From Azoarcus sp. (lineage in GTDB: Bacteria > Pseudomonadota > Gammaproteobacteria > Burkholderiales > Rhodocyclaceae), in assembly GCA_030604735.1 (NCBI GenBank), contig JAUVVG010000039.1, forward strand, positions 1 through 32,173: a DNA stretch of 32,173 bases, written 5' to 3'. A model generated the notes under the pieces. The model ran no database searches. It was not told the origin of the DNA and saw only the letters and a program-made list of their open reading frames with translations. Every line of letters begins with the position of its first letter. Positions within the stretch are counted from its first letter, which is position 1. Both the position numbers and the translations under genes were made by a program. This document shows positions 23,584 through 32,173 of the stretch, in pieces.

Positions 23584-25824
23584 ATGATCGATCGTTCGCA
23601 ACAGAGCCCGATGACCGAGGGCCCCGCCAAGCATTCTCCGTTTGCGAGTGTGCGAGCCTGGCTTGTACTGCTGGCGCTCGTATCGCTGCTGCCACTGGCC
23701 GCGACCATGTTGTACACCGTCAACGAAACCCGCCTGATGGCGCACCAGCAAGCGCAGGAACGTCTGGGTCTGGTCGTTCGGGTCATCGGGGTCGAGATCG
23801 CGCAGGCAAGCGCGGCCGCGCGGCAGTTGGTGCTCGCGCTGGCGCAGTCGCCCGGCACTTTTCTGGAGACGACCGAACGTTGCTCGCGCCTGTTGTCGAT
23901 GATCGGCCAGCAGTATCCGATCTACGCGTCTATGTTCTCGACCGATGAAAGGGGCAACGTGTTGTGCAGTTCGGTGCCACTCGGCGAACCGGTGAGTCTG
24001 AGCGACCGGGCTTATTTTGCGAGGGCGATGATCAGCACCGAACCGGTGATCGGAGACGTCATCATCGGACGAATCTCGGGGCGGCATACACTGACTTTCG
24101 CGGTGGCAATGCGGGACGGCAACGGCAACGCGCAAGGCGTTCTCGGTGCGAGCATAGACTTGCGCCGCTTTCTGGAGGAACTGGACCGTAGCCATGGCGA
24201 ACTCTTGCCAGGAACCGTCCTGACCATCTGGAACCACCTGGGCGAAGTGGTCGCACGCGTGCCCGACCGGGAGGGGATCGCTGGTCGGCAGTCGGGCGAC
24301 AGTGCGCTGTTTCAGGCGATGGCCGCACACGGACTGCGCCTCGGCTATCAGCAACTGGAGGGCCTGGACGGCGTCGAGCGACACTATGCCTTTACCGGAT
24401 TCGGCCCCAACGAGTCGCGGATCTGGGTAAGCGCCGGGATTTCGAGCGCGCAGATGCTGGAGGATGTACGCCGCGTGTTTGTCGGCAGCATTGTCGCGAT
24501 CGTCATCGTCGGACTGGTCAGTTTGATACTGGCCTGGGCGATCGGCGGGCGATCCATTTTGCGCCCGGTAAGGCGCTTGACCGCAGTCACCCGGTCGCTG
24601 GCCCGGGGGGAGACCGGTGTTCGGGTTGGGCGCCTGAGCGGTGCCAACGAGATCGTGGAATTGGGCGAGGGTTTCCGGCATATGATCTCGGCCCTCGATG
24701 CCCACGAAAGCGAACAGCGACAGGCACAGGCTCGGCTCAAGGAGGCGCGGGACTCCCTCGAGTCTACCGTTCGCGAGCGTACCGCCGAACTCACCAACGC
24801 CAGTATCGAGGCTAGTGAAAAGGCCGGGCGGCTCGAACGTCTGAGACGAGAGGACCAAGTGCTCAACGAGATGACCGGCCTGCTCCAAAGCTGTCGTAAC
24901 CTGGACGAGGCGTATCCGGTGCTGGAGCGCGGGCTGGGGGCCCTGTTCATCGATCGCCCGGGACAGCTGTGCCTCTTGCGCGAGAGCGGCAATGCCCTGG
25001 TTGCCGCCGCGACCTGGGGGCAAACCGCCCCGGACGCGAGTACGGTGTTTGCGCCAGAGGACTGCTGGTCCTTGCGGCTGGGGCATGCCTATTCGTTCCA
25101 GCGTGACGGTCAGCGCCCACAATGCGGGCACGTGCATGGCCAGGCGGCCGATTACGCCTGCGTCCCTTTGCTCGGACAGGGCAAGACCATCGGCGTACTC
25201 CACGTGCTGGGTGGAGACGAATCGACCGGACGTCCATTGCTGCAAACGACAGCCGATCGCATCGCACTGGCATTGGCCAACATCAAACTGCGCGAATCAC
25301 TGCTCAACCTCTCGATCCGTGATCCGCTCACCGGCCTGTACAACCGACGCTATGTCGAGGAAACGCTGGAACGTGAAGCCCAGCGTTGCCTGCGGGGAGG
25401 AAGGTCGATGTCGGTCTTGATGCTCGACGTCGACCATTTCAAGCGCTTCAACGACACCTTCGGACACGATGCGGGGGATGTCGTGTTGCGCACCTTGGGG
25501 GCCTTGCTCAAGCAACAGTTCCGCAGCAGCGACCTGCCGTGCAGATTGGGCGGGGAGGAATTTCTCGTCATCCTGCCCGAAAGCGACGAAGCCTCCGCCT
25601 TTAAACGCGCCGAGGGCGTGCGCGAGGCGGTCGCTGCACTCGATCTGCATCACGATGGCAAGTCGCTGGGCGCGGTGACCGCCTCGATTGGCGTGGCGAC
25701 GTTTCCTAAGCCGGTCGAGCACCATGAGCATCTGATCCAGACGGCCGACATGGCCTTGTACCGGGCCAAGCAGGAAGGGCGTAACCGGGTCTGCATCGCC
25801 ACCAAGGACGGCAAAGGAAGTTAG
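23584..25824 (+). CDS. Membrane diguanylate cyclase: Cache, HAMP, coiled coil, GAF, GGDEF
   Basis: A 746-residue sensor enzyme making c-di-GMP from two GTP. The first transmembrane helix is near 25-45 (AWLVLLALVSLLPLAATML). A periplasmic Cache/PDC-type domain follows (about 50-295), and the second helix is near 300-325. HAMP and a coiled coil come next (ESTVRERTAELTNASIEASE). A GAF domain runs about 435-570, and GGDEF covers the C-terminus. The active site is GGEEF at 656-660, preceded by an intact inhibitory site RSSD (647-650), so product feedback is expected. I chose the ATG at 23584, the first before the basic segment and helix; MTEGPAK nine codons later is possible. The ligand of the Cache domain is unknown. 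Confidence 0.9.
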   Translation: MIDRSQQSPMTEGPAKHSPFASVRAWLVLLALVSLLPLAATMLYTVNETRLMAHQQAQERLGLVVRVIGVEIAQASAAARQLVLALAQSPGTFLETTERCSRLLSMIGQQYPIYASMFSTDERGNVLCSSVPLGEPVSLSDRAYFARAMISTEPVIGDVIIGRISGRHTLTFAVAMRDGNGNAQGVLGASIDLRRFLEELDRSHGELLPGTVLTIWNHLGEVVARVPDREGIAGRQSGDSALFQAMAAHGLRLGYQQLEGLDGVERHYAFTGFGPNESRIWVSAGISSAQMLEDVRRVFVGSIVAIVIVGLVSLILAWAIGGRSILRPVRRLTAVTRSLARGETGVRVGRLSGANEIVELGEGFRHMISALDAHESEQRQAQARLKEARDSLESTVRERTAELTNASIEASEKAGRLERLRREDQVLNEMTGLLQSCRNLDEAYPVLERGLGALFIDRPGQLCLLRESGNALVAAATWGQTAPDASTVFAPEDCWSLRLGHAYSFQRDGQRPQCGHVHGQAADYACVPLLGQGKTIGVLHVLGGDESTGRPLLQTTADRIALALANIKLRESLLNLSIRDPLTGLYNRRYVEETLEREAQRCLRGGRSMSVLMLDVDHFKRFNDTFGHDAGDVVLRTLGALLKQQFRSSDLPCRLGGEEFLVILPESDEASAFKRAEGVREAVAALDLHHDGKSLGAVTASIGVATFPKPVEHHEHLIQTADMALYRAKQEGRNRVCIATKDGKGS

Positions 25825-25840
25825 CGCAGGCGTTCTCGAC

Positions 25841-26614
25841 CTACTGCAGATAGCGCGCCTGGATGCTCGCGACGGTTCCGTCCGCAATCAGTGCATCGAG
25901 GGCCTCTTGCAACTGCCCGACGGTGGCCGGGTCGGTGTCCTTGTGACAGGCGATGCCGAGTACCCCGTCGCGCACGATGAAGACAGTTTCATACGCATTG
26001 GCATCGATGTTCTCGAGCGTCATGTTCCAGCGGACTGTATTCATCTCGTAGGAGATCGCGTCGAAGCGACCGCCAGCGAGCATGCGCACGAGGCTGCGGG
26101 CCGAGTCGGCGCGGGACAATGACGCGGTGACGCCCTCCTCGAGCAAGGCCTGTTCGCCGATATCCTCGCGGACGACACCAATGGTCAGTGGCGCGAGATC
26201 ATAGACCGCGCTGATGTTCAACCCACGCGCAATGGGTGCGATGATGGTCACCTGGGTCTCGATGATGGGTTCGACGAACGCGAACATCTGCTTGCGGGCT
26301 TCGGTCACGGTCGTCGAAAAAAGACAGACTCCTTGTTGTTCCTGTGCCATCCGGTAGCCCCGCGCCCAAGGGAGCACCTGTACGTCCGAGGCCGTGCGCT
26401 CGACACCCAGCCTGTCCCACATCTGTTGCAAGACTTCTACCGAAATACCCCTCAACTGACCGTTCTCGGTAAAGTTGTAGGGCGCATACTCTTCGGTCAC
26501 CCATTGCAGTTCGGCCACGGACTGGGCGCAGGCGAGCGGCATACAGACGCCCAAAAAACCCACGCACAAGACTCTACGGCCCCAACGTACAACAACTCGC
26601 GTCAACATTTCCAT
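25841..26614 (-). CDS. Periplasmic amino-acid-type substrate-binding protein (SBP family 3), orphan
   Basis: A 257-residue protein with a signal peptide (about 1-30, ending LACAQS) and a bacterial solute-binding family 3 domain: WVTEEYAPYNFTENGQLRGI near the mature start, then PWARGYRMAQEQQGVCLFST and RFDAISYEMNTVRW. No permease or ATPase genes are nearby. It lies 111 bases downstream of a SpoIIE-type phosphatase gene on the same strand and converges on a diguanylate cyclase. Such orphan proteins can act as sensors or serve distant transporters; which applies is unknown. AAAGGGG precedes the ATG at 26614, and a TTGACC-like element in the gap may give it its own promoter. Confidence 0.85.
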   Translation of the reverse strand: MEMLTRVVVRWGRRVLCVGFLGVCMPLACAQSVAELQWVTEEYAPYNFTENGQLRGISVEVLQQMWDRLGVERTASDVQVLPWARGYRMAQEQQGVCLFSTTVTEARKQMFAFVEPIIETQVTIIAPIARGLNISAVYDLAPLTIGVVREDIGEQALLEEGVTASLSRADSARSLVRMLAGGRFDAISYEMNTVRWNMTLENIDANAYETVFIVRDGVLGIACHKDTDPATVGQLQEALDALIADGTVASIQARYLQ

Positions 26615-26725
26615 GGCCCCTTTCCGAAGTTACGGATAGTCATTCCTGCGCTTCAAGGTCAACGGTCCAATCATCTCATACCGGCTCAACGCGACGCGCA
26701 TCGCGCGCTCGGTCGCGAATGACGG

Positions 26726-28297
26726 TCAGCGTTGCTTGAGGATGACCAAGGTCAGATCGTCGTACATTTTTTGCGTGCCGATGTGACGCTTCACCTCGGC
26801 TATGATCAATTCCTTGATCTCTTCCGCGCTCTTGCCCCGATTCCTCACAAACAGTTCATTCAGGCGATCCAGCCCGAACAGTAAATGTTGCTCGTCGGCG
26901 GCTTCGGTGATGCCATCGGTGTATAGCAGGACGGTATCGCCCGGGTGCAACTCGATGCACACCTGATCGACAAATTCGCCGACCTGATCGACGAGGCCGA
27001 TCGGAAATCCGAGCGCGTCGGTATCGATCACTTCCAGCGAACCGTCACCGCGTGCGACCAGGATCGATTCATGCTGACCGCAGATCCGCAATCGACCGCG
27101 CGCGCCGGACGCCGCCTCGCCTTCCGGAACGGCATGGTAGTCGAGCAGGGCCAGGGTCAGGTTCTTGCCGCAACCCATGCGCTGCACATTGTCGTAGATC
27201 GTGGTGTTGAGCACTTCCATGACACGGACGATGTCTTCCTCGCGACAGGTCAGCATGGTGCGCACCGCGCTCTGGGTCATCAGCATCACGATGCCGCTTT
27301 CCAGCCCGTGCCCGGTGACATCGCCGATACCGATCCGCACCCCATCTGCATGGCTCAGAATGTCGTAATAGTCGCCACCGACCTCGCTGGCCGGCTCCAT
27401 GTAGGTCGCGATATCCAGCGTTTCAATGGCGTCGAGTTCGGCGCGCGACGGCAACAGAATCTGCTGGATCCGGCGTGAGACATCGAGTTCGGCGCCCAGC
27501 CTGGTGTTCTCATCGCGCGCCTGATCGCGTTGCTCCAGTCCCCGCTGGAAGGCCAGCATCAAGTCATCCAGCCCCTGAACGATCTGACCGAGTTCGTCGC
27601 GGTCATGACCGCGCAGGGCCGGTTTGGGCCATTCGCCGGGACGGGTCGGATCGATACGCGTGATCGATGCGTGCAGAGCCAGCAATGGGCGGGTGATCAT
27701 GAAATAGAAAATCAGCACTACCAGCGCCGAAATCACGATCGCCTTGATCAAGCCCAGCGTGAACAGGATCGAGCCCCGCTGCATGAAACTGTGCGCGATC
27801 TCTCCCTCGGCCAGCTTGATCTCGAGCACGCCGACCTCGTTGGTGGTGACCGGATTCGGGTTGTGCTGCAAGCTGATGCTGTAGGCGGTGATGTCGCCGA
27901 ACAGGGAACGCACCAGCGCACCGGCCGACGTCGAATCGGTCCGCTCACCGGCAGCGAACACCTCGTCGAAGTTGTCCCGGATCGTCACTTGCTGGATCTG
28001 GCGGTAACCGAGCAAGCCGTTGACGACCTCCTCGGCGAGGATCTCGTTGTACTGGAAGACTGCTTCCGCCGCCGACCCCTGGACCAATCGCAAGGTTCCG
28101 TTGGCCTGTTCCTGGATGTCCTCGCGCATCGATTTCAGATCCGCGTACAACTCGACCAGCCCGGTCAACAACCCGAGCACCAGCACGATGACCAGCGTGA
28201 CCGTGGCCTGCCGAACGGTGAGACCGCGCGATATGGCCACGCCCGACTCACCCGACCGGGTGGGTGCCTGAGGGGAAACCGGATGTGATTCGGACAT
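26726..28297 (-). CDS. HAMP-SpoIIE (PP2C-type) serine phosphatase
   Basis: A 523-residue inner-membrane phosphatase. Helix 1 is near 27-50 (RQATVTLVIVLVLGLLTG). A periplasmic sensor region runs about 50-175 and helix 2 about 178-200. HAMP and a coiled coil extend to about 285. The SpoIIE/PP2C domain fills the rest, with metal-binding motifs EVGGDYYDI, GDVTGHGLESG, YTDGITEA and YDDLTLVIL. It should dephosphorylate a Ser on a STAS-domain protein, most likely the one encoded directly upstream (28323-28688, 25 bases away), as in partner-switching systems. The periplasmic signal is unknown. It is the last gene of a four-gene operon that starts with a GGDEF protein. Confidence 0.9.
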   Translation of the reverse strand: MSESHPVSPQAPTRSGESGVAISRGLTVRQATVTLVIVLVLGLLTGLVELYADLKSMREDIQEQANGTLRLVQGSAAEAVFQYNEILAEEVVNGLLGYRQIQQVTIRDNFDEVFAAGERTDSTSAGALVRSLFGDITAYSISLQHNPNPVTTNEVGVLEIKLAEGEIAHSFMQRGSILFTLGLIKAIVISALVVLIFYFMITRPLLALHASITRIDPTRPGEWPKPALRGHDRDELGQIVQGLDDLMLAFQRGLEQRDQARDENTRLGAELDVSRRIQQILLPSRAELDAIETLDIATYMEPASEVGGDYYDILSHADGVRIGIGDVTGHGLESGIVMLMTQSAVRTMLTCREEDIVRVMEVLNTTIYDNVQRMGCGKNLTLALLDYHAVPEGEAASGARGRLRICGQHESILVARGDGSLEVIDTDALGFPIGLVDQVGEFVDQVCIELHPGDTVLLYTDGITEAADEQHLLFGLDRLNELFVRNRGKSAEEIKELIIAEVKRHIGTQKMYDDLTLVILKQR

Positions 28298-28322
28298 GCG
28301 CTACGCTCTGAAGCGTGTCGGG

Positions 28323-28688
28323 TCAGGCGTCGAAGACCAGTTCGAGCGAAGGCATCAGCCGTTTGAGATTATTCAGCGACTTTCCCTGCCAGGGAATCGC
28401 GTTCGACCCCACGACTGTCAGCTGGCAGGTCTTGCCGTTGCGCACATGGATGACAAACTTGGAGAGTGTCGCAATGCCGGAGCTGTTCAGAAACTCGAGA
28501 GCGCGCAAATCCAGGGTCAATGCCTCTCGCCCGTCGATGGCCTGATCGAGGAGGTCGGATATCGGGGCATACTCTGACAATCCACCCAGCCGCAACGAAC
28601 CCGACATGCGAACACGATCGCCGTTCGGGTCAAACTCGACTAGGTATCCTTCCCCTTGAATCGGTTGCATCAAGCAATGCTCCATCAT
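28323..28688 (-). CDS. STAS-like anti-sigma factor antagonist (Slr1659-type regulator)
   Basis: A 121-residue cytosolic protein with a STAS-like fold. The conserved helix start LEFLNSSGIATLSKFV carries the Ser residues that are phosphorylated in anti-anti-sigma factors. The N-terminus (VEFDPNGDRVRMSGSLRLGG) resembles the Slr1659 superfamily rather than SpoIIAA. The start overlaps the stop of the HATPase gene (ATGATGG at 28683-28688; either ATG is possible). It would cycle between phosphorylated and free states under the kinase-like protein upstream and the SpoIIE phosphatase downstream. The output partner, whether a sigma factor or another target, is not encoded here. Confidence 0.82.
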   Translation of the reverse strand: MMEHCLMQPIQGEGYLVEFDPNGDRVRMSGSLRLGGLSEYAPISDLLDQAIDGREALTLDLRALEFLNSSGIATLSKFVIHVRNGKTCQLTVVGSNAIPWQGKSLNNLKRLMPSLELVFDA

Positions 28689-29257
28689 AATTTTATCGTG
28701 ACTTGGGAGATAACCCGAAAGCTGCCATTATCGGCAGGCTCGAAGCGCCAGGCCAGTTCCGCTGCATAGTCGTTGATCATGGTCAGATAACCAAGCCCTG
28801 CACTGCTGTCGGTGAGCGCATTCTCTTCCAGTTGCTGCAGGTAGAGTTCGCCAGGGTCCGACTCCGAGAGCTTCTCGATGAATTGCCGATACCGCTCGGT
28901 GGACTCGGCGCTGGCGCCGTTGCTCTCCTGAAAGACGATGCAGTCCTGCTCGAGGCTCAGGCTGATGTTAATCGGTTCCGAGACCGAGGTATCGTGAAAC
29001 TTCATCGCATTCTCGAGCAATTCGTTCGCGATATAGCTGACCGCACCCCGAATCTCCGCCTGGCGATTGCGGGTCGACGGGTCTTCGTCGTCGAGCGGGA
29101 AGAAGGTGGTGACGTAGTCTCCGAGAAAATCCGCCGACAGACCGTTGTTTCGCCAGCGTTGCTGCAACGGCACATAACCGGGCCAGAAGCTGAGATTGAG
29201 GGATTCCGTACCTGTCGCGTGGTGCAGGTCCTTGAGCTTGCCGAAATCTTGGGTCAT
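28685..29257 (-). CDS. HATPase-like anti-sigma/switch kinase (Slr1658-type regulator)
   Basis: A 190-residue cytosolic protein. The N-box of GHKL ATPases is visible in YIANELLENAMKFHD, and SSAGLGYLTMINDYA resembles the G-box lid. The N-terminal 70 residues (SLNLSFWPGYVPLQQRWRNN) are typical of the Slr1658 superfamily. The role is predicted as the kinase or anti-factor that binds the STAS protein encoded next. The ATG at 29255-29257 overlaps the GGDEF stop by four bases, and its own stop overlaps the STAS start by four. The frame is open further upstream to 29809, but that region is a shadow of the GGDEF gene. Confidence 0.82.
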   Translation of the reverse strand: MTQDFGKLKDLHHATGTESLNLSFWPGYVPLQQRWRNNGLSADFLGDYVTTFFPLDDEDPSTRNRQAEIRGAVSYIANELLENAMKFHDTSVSEPINISLSLEQDCIVFQESNGASAESTERYRQFIEKLSESDPGELYLQQLEENALTDSSAGLGYLTMINDYAAELAWRFEPADNGSFRVISQVTIKL

Positions 29258-30120
29258 GGGGTATCCGGTGGGACGTTGGAAACGGTTGCGATGCGGTCGC
29301 GCCCTTGCTGCTTGGCGATATAGAGCAGACGGTCGACTTCGGCGAAGAGCGCGTTCTCGTCCGCGTCGGCTGGAACTTGAGTGGCGACGCCGATACTGAC
29401 GGTGAGATGGTCGGCGACAGACGACGCCCCGTGCGGCAAGGCGGCCTGCCGAATCGCCCTGAGTACCGACTCGGCAACCTGCAGCGCACCCTTGAGGTCG
29501 GTATTCGGCAGCAGGATGACGAACTCCTCGCCGCCATAACGCGCCAGAAGATCCCCCTCCCGATGCAGCACCGACTGCAGGATCTCCGCGATCCTGCGAA
29601 GGCAATCGTCGCCTGCCTGATGGCCATGCAAGTCGTTGTAAGATTTGAAGAAATCGACATCGCAAATGAGCAGGGCGACCGGCTCGCGCTCCCGTCGCGC
29701 CCGCGCCCATTCGCGCGCCATGCACTCGTCGAACATGCGCCGATTGGCGACGCCGGTGAGCGAATCGCGCCGCGCAGCGTTCTCGGACTCGATGTAACGC
29801 CCCAGCCATTGCAGATCGATCTGATCGGCATGCTCGGTAATGGTCTGCAAGACGACTTCGAGATCCCGGCTCTTCTGGGTGATCGTTGTGACCAGATCAC
29901 GCAATTGCCGCTCGACGATCAGTCGCTCACGGACCTCGTTCTTGAGTTGACGATTGGCTGTCTCGAGCTGCGCTTCGATCGCATCGCCATGCTCGATGGC
30001 CGTGGTCAGTGCGATCTCGAGGTCGCTGCGCTCCTGCTGCAACTGATCCACCATGGCCGTCAAATCAGCAAGCGTTTGCTCGAGATCGAGGACTTTGACG
30101 TACGGGTCTTTAACGGACAT
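29254..30120 (-). CDS. Cytosolic diguanylate cyclase with N-terminal coiled coil
   Basis: A 288-residue soluble GGDEF protein. Residues 10-105 are a long heptad-like coiled coil (LEQTLADLTAMVDQLQQERS and on), which would dimerise the catalytic domains. The GGDEF domain starts at DSLTGVANRRMFDE. The active site is GGEEF at 196-200, and the inhibitory site REGD (187-190) is intact. There is no receiver or sensor domain, so input must come through a partner, plausibly the three switch proteins of the same operon. The start at 30120 lacks a strong ribosome site, but the coiled coil begins right after it. It is divergent from the MFS gene. Confidence 0.9.
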   Translation of the reverse strand: MSVKDPYVKVLDLEQTLADLTAMVDQLQQERSDLEIALTTAIEHGDAIEAQLETANRQLKNEVRERLIVERQLRDLVTTITQKSRDLEVVLQTITEHADQIDLQWLGRYIESENAARRDSLTGVANRRMFDECMAREWARARREREPVALLICDVDFFKSYNDLHGHQAGDDCLRRIAEILQSVLHREGDLLARYGGEEFVILLPNTDLKGALQVAESVLRAIRQAALPHGASSVADHLTVSIGVATQVPADADENALFAEVDRLLYIAKQQGRDRIATVSNVPPDTP

Positions 30121-30468
30121 GTCGGAAACTGGCTCGAGGTCCTCTTCAAATGATCAGGAAGGGAAAGGCTTGCATCCAGGTACGATTCAAGAAACTCACT
30201 GCGATCATCACGCAGCACGCATGCATCCCGCTCTTGAACTGCCCGGATTGTCCGCGACTCTGCCGGTTGATGCAACAAGGCGAGAGACACGCAGCCAAAC
30301 ATCATTCGCCATTCAAGCACACTGGCCGTGCGCCAATACCCAATACCGTTAGGTGGCCCGCCAATGTAAGCTAGACGTCTTCGAACACGCGACGCGACGA
30401 CTCTTTGCCTAGGTCACCCTCGTAGTACATGATGCACGACGGTTGTATGCACCACTGGAATCTCCGCC
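30121..30468. other. Divergent intergenic region, GGDEF operon / MFS exporter
   Basis: These 348 bases hold no supported gene. A short minus-strand frame (30060-30320) overlaps the cyclase start and lacks family features. The region should contain promoters for the four-gene signalling operon and for the exporter. I found no convincing -35/-10 pair and no strong hairpin. Confidence 0.5.
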
Positions 30469-32091
30469 ATGAGCGCCTCTCCGACCGAAACGCCCCACCC
30501 CACCGCACTCGCACCGCTGCGCAATACGGTGTTCCGGATGCTGTGGCTGGCCTGGCTGGCGGCGAATGTCACGATGTGGATGAACGAGGTCGCGGCCGCG
30601 TGGCTGATGACTTCGCTCACCGACAGCGTGATGATGGTCGCGCTGGTGCAAGCCGCCTCGACCCTGCCGGTGTTCGTGCTCGGCCTGCCCAGCGGCGCGC
30701 TCGCCGACATCGTCGACCGGCGCCGCTACTTCGCGTTCACCCAGCTCTACGTCGCGACGATCGCGGTGATTCTCGGTGTGCTCGCCCTGACCAACAGCCT
30801 GACCGCACCCCTGCTGCTGGCGCTGACCTTCGCCAACGGCATCGGCATGGCGATGCGCTGGCCGGTGTTCGCCGCGATCGTCCCGGACGTGGTCTCGCGC
30901 GACCAGTTGCCGGCCGCACTCGCGCTCAATGGCATCGCGATGAACATGTCGCGGATGATCGGGCCTATCGTCGCCGGTGGCCTGCTGGCGACCGCGGGCA
31001 GCCACTATGTCTTCATGTTGAACGCCGTACTGGCGATCGTCGCGTTCATGCTGATCCTGCGTTGGAAGTCCGAACCCAAACCGAGCGTATTGCCGGGCGA
31101 ACGCTTCTTCGGCGCGATGCGGGTTGGCCTGCAGCATGTGGTGCAGTCGCCGCGGATGCGTTCGGTACTGACCCGTATCTTCCTGTTCTTCTTCCAGTCG
31201 ACCGCGATCACCGCGATGCTGCCGCTGATCGCGCGCGACATCCACGGCGGCGGGCCGGTGACCTTCACCATATTGCTCTCCGCCATGGGAGGCGGGGCGA
31301 TCATCGCGGCGCTGAACCTGCAGCGTCTTCGTCATCGCATCGACAGGGATACCTTCGTGCGACTCGGCACGCTGGTCCATGCGCTGGCATCGGTGACCGT
31401 CGTCTTCTCGCCTTACCTGTGGCTGGCCGTGATCGCGATGATGGTGGCAGGCATGGCCTGGATTTCCACCGCCAACTCGCTGACCGTCGCAGCGCAAATG
31501 GCCTTGCCCAACTGGGTACGCGCGCGCGGCATGTCGATCTACCAGATGGCCTTGATGGGCGGGGGCGCGGCCGGTGCCGGCTTGTGGGGTTTCGTCGCCG
31601 GGCGGACCTCGATAGAGACCGGGATCAGTGGTGCGGCGATTTTCGGTGTCGCGATGCTGCTGTTCACACTCAGGGGCAGCGTGGCCGGCAGAACCGACGA
31701 GGACATGACCCCGGCGTCGGTCGTCACCTCCGCCCCGCCACCGCAGATAGATATCCGGCCGGACGAGGGCCCGGTGATGGTGACCATCGAATACCTCATA
31801 GCCCCCGACCAGGCCGACGCCTTCAACGAGATCATGCAGGACACCCGCAGGGCCAGACTGCGGCAAGGCGCGCTGTCGTGGGGCTTGTTCCGCGACGCCG
31901 CCCAGCCGGGACGCTATATCGAATACTTCCTGGACGAGAACTGGGTCGAACACCAGCGGCGACTGGCCCGCTTCACTGCGGCCGACATCGGCCTGCGTGA
32001 AAGACGGCAAGCCTTTCACATCGGCGATGAGCCCCCGCGTGTGCGTCGCTACGTGGCCGAGCAGACCACGCCGGGCCTACGTAAACGTTGA
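30469..32091 (+). CDS. MFS exporter (MFS_3 type) with C-terminal monooxygenase-like domain
   Basis: A 540-residue inner-membrane protein. Residues 15-415 form a 12-helix major facilitator unit. The early loop GLPSGALADIVDRRRYF is the motif A of the EntS-like MFS_3 group. After helix 12 a Pro-rich linker (SAPPPQIDIRPDEGP) leads to a soluble domain of about 110 residues (VTIEYLIAPDQADAFNEIMQ to the end) resembling the antibiotic-biosynthesis-monooxygenase/dimeric alpha-beta-barrel fold. This extra domain is a known feature of MFS_3 proteins. The exported compound is unknown; siderophore or drug efflux is typical of relatives. Its start follows GGAATCTCCGCC, a weak ribosome site. Confidence 0.88.
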   Translation: MSASPTETPHPTALAPLRNTVFRMLWLAWLAANVTMWMNEVAAAWLMTSLTDSVMMVALVQAASTLPVFVLGLPSGALADIVDRRRYFAFTQLYVATIAVILGVLALTNSLTAPLLLALTFANGIGMAMRWPVFAAIVPDVVSRDQLPAALALNGIAMNMSRMIGPIVAGGLLATAGSHYVFMLNAVLAIVAFMLILRWKSEPKPSVLPGERFFGAMRVGLQHVVQSPRMRSVLTRIFLFFFQSTAITAMLPLIARDIHGGGPVTFTILLSAMGGGAIIAALNLQRLRHRIDRDTFVRLGTLVHALASVTVVFSPYLWLAVIAMMVAGMAWISTANSLTVAAQMALPNWVRARGMSIYQMALMGGGAAGAGLWGFVAGRTSIETGISGAAIFGVAMLLFTLRGSVAGRTDEDMTPASVVTSAPPPQIDIRPDEGPVMVTIEYLIAPDQADAFNEIMQDTRRARLRQGALSWGLFRDAAQPGRYIEYFLDENWVEHQRRLARFTAADIGLRERRQAFHIGDEPPRVRRYVAEQTTPGLRKR

Positions 32092-32126
32092 TTGATCAAC
32101 CGTGGCGCTGTTGCGTTCTTAACGAA

Positions 32127-32142
32127 AGTCGCCGGGGCGACT
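32127..32142 (+). terminator. Hairpin after the MFS gene
   Basis: AGTCGCC-GG-GGCGACT is a perfect palindromic stem 35 bases past the stop, with no T run after it. A second GC-rich stem with arms CCCGC and GCGGG follows up to the window end. It may be a factor-dependent end of transcript or an intergenic repeat. Confidence 0.4.
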
Positions 32143-32173
32143 CACTAAGCTCCCCTCGCCCGCGTGCGGGAGA

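Noticed and set aside
23278-25245. A 655-codon minus-strand frame across the diguanylate cyclase gene.
   Set aside because: The opposite strand encodes clear Cache, HAMP, GAF and GGDEF domains; this frame is Gln/His/Arg-rich noise.
30060-30320. An 86-codon minus-strand frame upstream of the GGDEF operon.
   Set aside because: It overlaps the cyclase start in another frame, has no ribosome site and no family resemblance.
30409-32019. A 536-codon minus-strand frame across the MFS gene.
   Set aside because: It is antisense to an evident 12-helix transporter and its composition is His/Asp/Arg/Gln-rich, as shadows of hydrophobic genes are.

Overview
The window is about 32 kb of GC-rich, gene-dense bacterial chromosome. 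Codon style, the RcoM-type CO sensor, an LpxR-like outer-membrane enzyme and the intergenic repeats suggest a betaproteobacterium, possibly of the Azoarcus/Thauera (Rhodocyclales) kind. That placement is inference. No insertion sequence, prophage or CRISPR array was seen.

Layout. 1-471 (-): the start of triosephosphate isomerase, cut by the window edge. 652-3199 (+): a three-gene membrane operon (DUF2157, DUF4401, GDYxxLxY protein). 3355-6706 (-): an acyl-CoA ligase and a thiamine-diphosphate enzyme, probably one operon and resembling a 2-hydroxyacyl-CoA ligase/lyase pair. 7008-9412: a small exported peptide, a LysR regulator, a GFA-type zinc protein and a DUF4395 membrane protein with a palindromic operator candidate. 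9577-9745: a strong promoter, tRNA-Arg(ACG) and its terminator. 9862-10851: an LpxR-family lipid A deacylase.

11083-22482 is the centrepiece: an aerobic Mo/Cu carbon monoxide dehydrogenase locus. On the minus strand the order is rcoM, coxM, coxS, coxL, coxG, coxD, coxE, mocA-like, DCC-family protein, then a 5'-truncated MOSC remnant. CoxL carries the form I active-site loop AYRCSFR, and the M-S-L order is also that of form I, so this should be a genuine CO oxidiser. RcoM (haem PAS plus LytTR) is the likely CO switch. A 12-base palindromic word is shared by the rcoM and coxM upstream regions and is the best candidate operator. On the other strand, divergent from rcoM, lie a Met/His-rich six-helix membrane protein and an XdhC-family maturation factor. 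MoxR-type AAA (CoxD), VWA (CoxE), XdhC and the cytidylyltransferase would build and insert the MCD-Mo-Cu cofactor.

22493-32091: an atypical SDR lacking the usual YxxxK, a large membrane diguanylate cyclase, and an orphan periplasmic binding protein. A tightly coupled four-gene signalling operon follows (GGDEF cyclase, HATPase-like regulator, STAS protein, SpoIIE-type phosphatase), apparently joining c-di-GMP synthesis to partner switching. A divergent MFS exporter with an extra C-terminal domain closes the window.
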